Source: Selenomonas sputigena (GTDB lineage: Bacteria; Bacillota; Negativicutes; Selenomonadales; Selenomonadaceae). From it: a DNA stretch of 64,000 bases. Below, piece by piece: positions 60,744 through 64,000 of the stretch (position 1 is its first letter; each line of letters begins with the position of its first letter). The DNA lies in contig NZ_CP110383.1 in the NCBI RefSeq assembly GCF_026015965.1, forward strand, positions 715,808-779,807. The letters are read 5' to 3'. A program made the translations under genes and the position numbers. The notes under the pieces are model-generated. The model was not told the DNA's origin. It saw only the letters and a list, made by a program, of their open reading frames with translations, and searched no databases.

Positions 60744-61919
60744 ATGGATAAGATTTTGGCAATACGTGAAAAGCGTGTGGCTCTCTGGGAGCAGGCAAAG
60801 ACGTTCTTGGATGAACACACGCAGGAAGGCAGCCTCTCGGCAGAGGATGCCAAAGCATACGAGCAGATGGAAAGCGAGGTTCTCGCGCTCGGCAAGGACA
60901 TCGAGCGCATGGAGCGGCAGGCGATTCTCGATGCGGAAATGGCAAAACCGACGTCGGTGGCAATCACCAATCTGCCGGGCGCATCTTTGGGCAAAGAGCA
61001 GACGGGCAGGGCGAGCGACGCCTACCGTGCCACGATGCTCAAGGCGCTGCGCACGAACTTCAGGCAGATTGAAAATGTGCTGCAGGAAGGTACGGACGCC
61101 AGCGGCGGCTATCTCGTACCGGAGGAGTACGACAAGCGCCTTATCGACGTACTCAGCGAGGAGAATGTCCTGCGTTCCCTTGCGACGACGATCACGACGA
61201 GCGGCAAGCACAAGATCAACATCGCGGCCACGAAGCCTGCGGCATCTTGGATTGAGGAAGGCGCACCTCTTACCTTTGGCGATGCGACCTTCGACCAGAT
61301 CGTTCTCGATGCGCACAAACTGCACGTTGCGGTCAAGGTCACGGAAGAGCTGCTCTATGACAATGCCTTCAAACTCGAAAGCTACCTCATCGAGCAGTTC
61401 GGCAAGGCGCTCGGCAATGCCGAAGAGGATGCCTTCCTCAATGGCAACGGCGTGCATAAGCCGAAGGGGCTTCTTGCTACGGGGCAGACTTCCCTCACCA
61501 CGGCGGCAGCCGACATCAAGGCGGACGAGCTTCTTTCCTTCGTCTACAGCCTCAAGCGTCCATACCGCAAGAATGCGGCGTTCCTCGTCAACGACCAGAC
61601 GCTTGCAAGCATCCGCAAGCTCAAGGACAACAACGGCGCATATCTGTGGCAGCCCTCGTACCAGATGGGCGAACCCGACCGTCTGCTCGGCTATCCCGTC
61701 CACACCTCGGCATATATGCCTGCGGCTGCGGCAGGGAAGATCGCACTTGCTTTCGGCGACTACGCCTACTACAACATCGGCGATCGCGGCACGCGCTCTT
61801 TGCAGGAACTCAAGGAGCTTTTCGCGGGGAACGGCATGGTGGCGTACCTTATGAAGGAGCGCGTCGACGGCAAGCTTGTTCTGGCAGAAGCCGTGCAGTT
61901 GCTGAAAATCAAGGGATAA
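60744..61919 (+). CDS. HK97-family major capsid protein
   Basis: 391 residues from ATG 60744 (GGGAGGAAATAAC upstream). The N-terminal coiled-coil delta domain (EKRVALWEQAKTFLDEHTQEGSLSAEDAKAYEQMESE) would be removed by the ClpP-like protease; the HK97 fold begins near DASGGYLVPEEYDKRLIDVL and ends LVLAEAVQLLKIKG. Forms the icosahedral shell. An internal 400-base segment is copied in the remnant at 14034-14430. Confidence 0.93.
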   Translation: MDKILAIREKRVALWEQAKTFLDEHTQEGSLSAEDAKAYEQMESEVLALGKDIERMERQAILDAEMAKPTSVAITNLPGASLGKEQTGRASDAYRATMLKALRTNFRQIENVLQEGTDASGGYLVPEEYDKRLIDVLSEENVLRSLATTITTSGKHKINIAATKPAASWIEEGAPLTFGDATFDQIVLDAHKLHVAVKVTEELLYDNAFKLESYLIEQFGKALGNAEEDAFLNGNGVHKPKGLLATGQTSLTTAAADIKADELLSFVYSLKRPYRKNAAFLVNDQTLASIRKLKDNNGAYLWQPSYQMGEPDRLLGYPVHTSAYMPAAAAGKIALAFGDYAYYNIGDRGTRSLQELKELFAGNGMVAYLMKERVDGKLVLAEAVQLLKIKG

Positions 61920-61950
61920 GGCAAAAGAAGAGGAAGAGGAAAAGGAAAAG

Positions 61951-61986
61951 GAAAAGCCGCTACATCAATGGGTGCAGCGGCTTTTT
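61951..61986 (+). terminator. Terminator after capsid gene
   Basis: AAAAGCCGCT pairs with AGCGGCTTTTT. Preceded by a 34-base all-purine tract (61923-61956). Sets off the highly expressed capsid from connector genes. Confidence 0.7.
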
Positions 61987-62011
61987 CTATGCTGAAAGGA
62001 GATGCGTTCCT

Positions 62012-62287
62012 ATGCTTGTATCGCTCGAAGAAATCAAGGGTTATCTGCGCATCGATTCGGATGCCGAAGACAGCCTACTCACCTCCTTTGCCGATACGGC
62101 GGAGCAGCTTTCGCTGGCGATTCTGCGTGCCAAGTCGTGGAAGGAAGTCAAGAAGCAGGAAGCGGCACGGACGGCGATTCTCTATGCTGTCGCGTATCTC
62201 TACGAGCATCGCGAGGAGGCTGACCATCGGAAGCTCGCACTGACGCTTCGGGCGTTGCTTTTCGGAGAGCGAAAAGAGAGTTTTTGA
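62012..62287 (+). CDS. Phage head-tail connector (gp6-like)
   Basis: 91 residues from ATG 62012 (AAAGGAGATGCG upstream). VSLEEIKGYLRIDSDAEDSLLTSFADTAEQLSLAIL is the gp6-like adaptor pattern of HK97-type phages. Binds under the portal. Stop overlaps the next ATG. Confidence 0.9.
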   Translation: MLVSLEEIKGYLRIDSDAEDSLLTSFADTAEQLSLAILRAKSWKEVKKQEAARTAILYAVAYLYEHREEADHRKLALTLRALLFGERKESF

Positions 62288-62628
62288 TGTACGTCAACAT
62301 TGGCGAACTGCGCCACCGCATCACGGTGCTGCGCCCGAGAAATGCGCCCGACGAGGCGGGCAATCTCGTCGAGCAGAGTCGCGAGAGATATTGTATCTGT
62401 TGGGCGAAGGTCTTGCCGTTTGCAGCAAAAATCTCGGACGGGTATGCCGAGCAGGTCAAGGAAGTCGAGTATCGCGTGGTCGTTCGCTATCGGGAAGACA
62501 TTCGAGATACGGATTTCATCCAATGGGAAAACAAGACTTTGGCAATCAAAGCGCCGCCTTATGGCATGGACGGCAGGAAGCGTTGGCTCGTGATTGAGTG
62601 CAGGGAGTTGGTGGAAGATGAGCCGTGA
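62287..62628 (+). CDS. Head-tail joining/head closure protein
   Basis: 113 residues. MYVNIGELRHRITVLRPRNAPDEAGN and FAAKISDGYAEQVKEVEYRVVVRYREDI are typical of SPP1 gp16-like stopper proteins (phage_H_T_join). Seals the capsid exit. A degraded copy lies at 14445-14770. Confidence 0.9.
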   Translation: MYVNIGELRHRITVLRPRNAPDEAGNLVEQSRERYCICWAKVLPFAAKISDGYAEQVKEVEYRVVVRYREDIRDTDFIQWENKTLAIKAPPYGMDGRKRWLVIECRELVEDEP

Positions 62629-63007
62629 CTATATTTCAACACGCGAGCTTTTGAATAGTATGGGCAAGGGCGCTATGAATGTAGCGAAAAAGGCGCTGGC
62701 AGAAGGAGCAGAAGCCGTTAAGACGGAGGCGAAAAGCCGCTGTCCCGTCTATCGGGGACGAGACAAGCGTGTCGTGCCGGGTGCGCTCCGGGATTCCATC
62801 CACTGCGTCAAGCGCGGGGGCGGTATCTCGTGGCGCATCGTTGCGGATGCCACGGCACAGGACGGTACGGCTTACGGCAAGCTCGTCGAGTTCAGCCCGA
62901 AGATCAACAAGCCGTTTCTCTATCCCGCACTCGATGCCGAGCGGGACGCCATCAAGAAGAACATCGTCGAAGCCGTCAAGGCGGCACTGCGGAGGGAAGG
63001 AAGATGA
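62618..63007 (+). CDS. HK97 gp10-family tail-joining protein
   Basis: 129 residues from ATG 62618, overlapping the previous gene by 11 bases. ALAEGAEAVKTEAKSRCPVYRG, GALRDSIHCVKRG and YGKLVEFSPKINKPFLYPALD match the HK97-gp10 family, which forms the tail attachment ring. Confidence 0.9.
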   Translation: MSRDYISTRELLNSMGKGAMNVAKKALAEGAEAVKTEAKSRCPVYRGRDKRVVPGALRDSIHCVKRGGGISWRIVADATAQDGTAYGKLVEFSPKINKPFLYPALDAERDAIKKNIVEAVKAALRREGR

Positions 63008-63357
63008 GCATAGCCAGCAAGGTTTATCAAGCATTGGCGAGATACAAGCCGCTTACAAGACTGCTCCATCGGAACGGCATCTATCATGGCAGAAGCCCCG
63101 ATGCAGGAAGCTATCTCGTCCTCGTGTATTCCATCATCTCCGACGTTCCCGCGCTGTCGGCGGACGGCATGGAGATGGAGCGGCGCGTGACCGTGCGACT
63201 GCACATTCTCACGAAGGACGGCGCGTATGAAAAAATTGAGGATGCCGCGAGGAAGGTCATGGACAGTCTCGGTTTTCGCCGCTATCAGTCGATGGAGCTG
63301 GCGGAAAAGCATGTCTTTGTAAAAATCATGGATTTCAGAACAGGAGTTGAAGCATAA
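63004..63357 (+). CDS. DUF3168 tail completion protein
   Basis: 117 residues, 4-base overlaps on the left and one base on the right. SIASKVYQALARYKPLTRLL and LVYSIISDVPALSADGMEMERRVTVRLHILTKDG are the DUF3168 (gp17-like) pattern. Forms the tail terminator. Confidence 0.88.
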   Translation: MSIASKVYQALARYKPLTRLLHRNGIYHGRSPDAGSYLVLVYSIISDVPALSADGMEMERRVTVRLHILTKDGAYEKIEDAARKVMDSLGFRRYQSMELAEKHVFVKIMDFRTGVEA

Positions 63358-63953
63358 TGCCAAGTCCAACCGTAACCGCGCCTGCCGCCAATCTCACGAG
63401 CGGGCAGTTTATCAATGTGGAAAAGCTTCATATCGCCAAGATGCTGACGGACGTACCGAACGGCGCGGCGACGTATGAACCGCCCATCAGTCTGGGCAAA
63501 ATTCTGCGAAAAGTGGACATCAAGCCCAAGACGAGCCAGGCAGAACTTTTTGCCGACGGGCAGTCCGTAGATACGGCGGCCAATACCGCCTCGTATGACC
63601 TGACCTTCGATACGTCGGCACTCCCCTTGGAATACGTCGCCTATCTTTTCGGGCACAAGATTGACAAGGGTGTCATGACAGCGAACAAGGACGACGTGCC
63701 GCCGTATTTCGCCGTCATGTTCCAGTCGGACAAGAGGAACGGCAAGAAGAGGTTCACAAAATTTTTCAAAGTCCAATTTGTCGAGCCTTCGGAATCGGGC
63801 AACACGAAGGAAGAGAACATCAAGTACGATACGCCGACCATCTCGGCGAAGGCGATCTATCGCCTGTCGGACGGGCAGTCGTATGCGAAAGCCGACGAGG
63901 AGGCGACGGGCTTCATTGCCGAAACCGGAACGAAGTGGTACGAAAGCGTTTGA
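63357..63953 (+). CDS. Major tail protein, phi13 family
   Basis: 198 residues. NVEKLHIAKMLTDVPNGAATYEPPISLGKI and SYDLTFDTSALPLEYVAYLFGHKIDKGVM, FAVMFQSDKRNGKKRF fit the phi13-type tube protein of long-tailed siphoviruses. Builds the tail tube. Confidence 0.9.
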   Translation: MPSPTVTAPAANLTSGQFINVEKLHIAKMLTDVPNGAATYEPPISLGKILRKVDIKPKTSQAELFADGQSVDTAANTASYDLTFDTSALPLEYVAYLFGHKIDKGVMTANKDDVPPYFAVMFQSDKRNGKKRFTKFFKVQFVEPSESGNTKEENIKYDTPTISAKAIYRLSDGQSYAKADEEATGFIAETGTKWYESV

Positions 63954-63969
63954 GAGGAGATGAGCCGAC

Positions 63970-64000
63970 GTGGAAACACCAACCATCACGCTCTATGGCA
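63970..64000 (+). CDS. Start of next tail gene (partial)
   Basis: GTG 63970 behind GAGGAGATGAGCC reads METPTITLYG before the window ends. Position and sequence fit a tail assembly chaperone; too short to be sure. Confidence 0.45.
   Translation, partial: METPTITLYG

Noticed and set aside
1-64000. tRNA or rRNA genes and clear att sites
   Set aside because: I saw no cloverleaf-like or rRNA sequence and no convincing att repeat; a tRNA search program would be needed to exclude one.

Overview
The window looks like a chromosome segment of a Negativicutes bacterium (Selenomonas/Centipeda-like). It pairs CdiA-type hemagglutinin cassettes, which belong to outer-membrane bacteria, with Firmicutes-style phage genes (P27 small terminase, DUF2800/DUF2815, phi13-type tail protein, ImmA/ImmR) and Shine-Dalgarno-led genes of roughly 50 percent GC. 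The genus is inference; no rRNA or marker gene lies in the window.

Layout. (1) 1-9.36 kb, minus strand: an array of orphan polymorphic-toxin cassettes. Copies of one hemagglutinin/pretoxin body end at SGTKNN and then diverge into different toxin tails, each followed by immunity-like genes. None has a secretion N-terminus, three carry in-frame stops, and one tail resembles the colicin E3 rRNase family. (2) 9.36-15.23 kb: a decayed prophage in which every gene is a shortened copy of a gene of the prophage further right, in the same order, with two DinJ/YafQ toxin-antitoxin pairs embedded. (3) 15.24-18.25 kb: a small RiPP-like locus: broken HxlR regulator, Cys-rich ACG-repeat precursor, attenuator, radical SAM/SPASM enzyme, MDR oxidoreductase. 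It is flanked by two copies of a phage holin 3' end. (4) 18.3-22.97 kb: truncated serine recombinase, a methylase-specificity fusion gene with a coupled small gene, a truncated hsdM and two inverted-repeat structures. (5) 22.97-32.2 kb, minus strand: a type I restriction-modification operon hsdM-hsdS(half)-hsdS-integrase-silent hsdS cassette-hsdR plus a BRO/DinD-like gene; direct repeats could swap recognition domains.

(6) 32.2-64 kb: a large prophage. ImmA/ImmR and divergent operators head it. Early genes follow: small ORFs, a sigma-like HTH protein, DUF2800 nuclease, DUF2815, family A DNA polymerase, ORF6N antirepressor, P4-type primase-helicase, a GTGACAG-repeat candidate origin, VRR-NUC and SNF2. 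A DUF1492 regulator interrupted by TAG precedes a promoter-plus-terminator that leads into the late genes: HNH, TerS, ParB-methylase, amidase, an amidoligase/gamma-glutamylcyclotransferase cassette, TerL, portal (interrupted by TAA), ClpP-like protease, HK97 capsid, connectors and major tail protein, running off the right edge. Four sites carry opposite-strand cargo: exported proteins, a peptide deformylase, a DUF554 membrane protein and a GIY-YIG protein.

The genes cohere as layers of mobile DNA around a small peptide-modification locus. A recurring theme is single-base nonsense changes (CAG to TAG, TGG to TGA where an intact copy exists for comparison), consistent with C:G to T:A decay. The most original items are the RiPP-like locus, a 36-37 base promoter-like motif repeated four times in the late region, a structured leader at 34.2-34.3 kb, the iteron array at 43.75-43.96 kb, and the compressed twin prophage.
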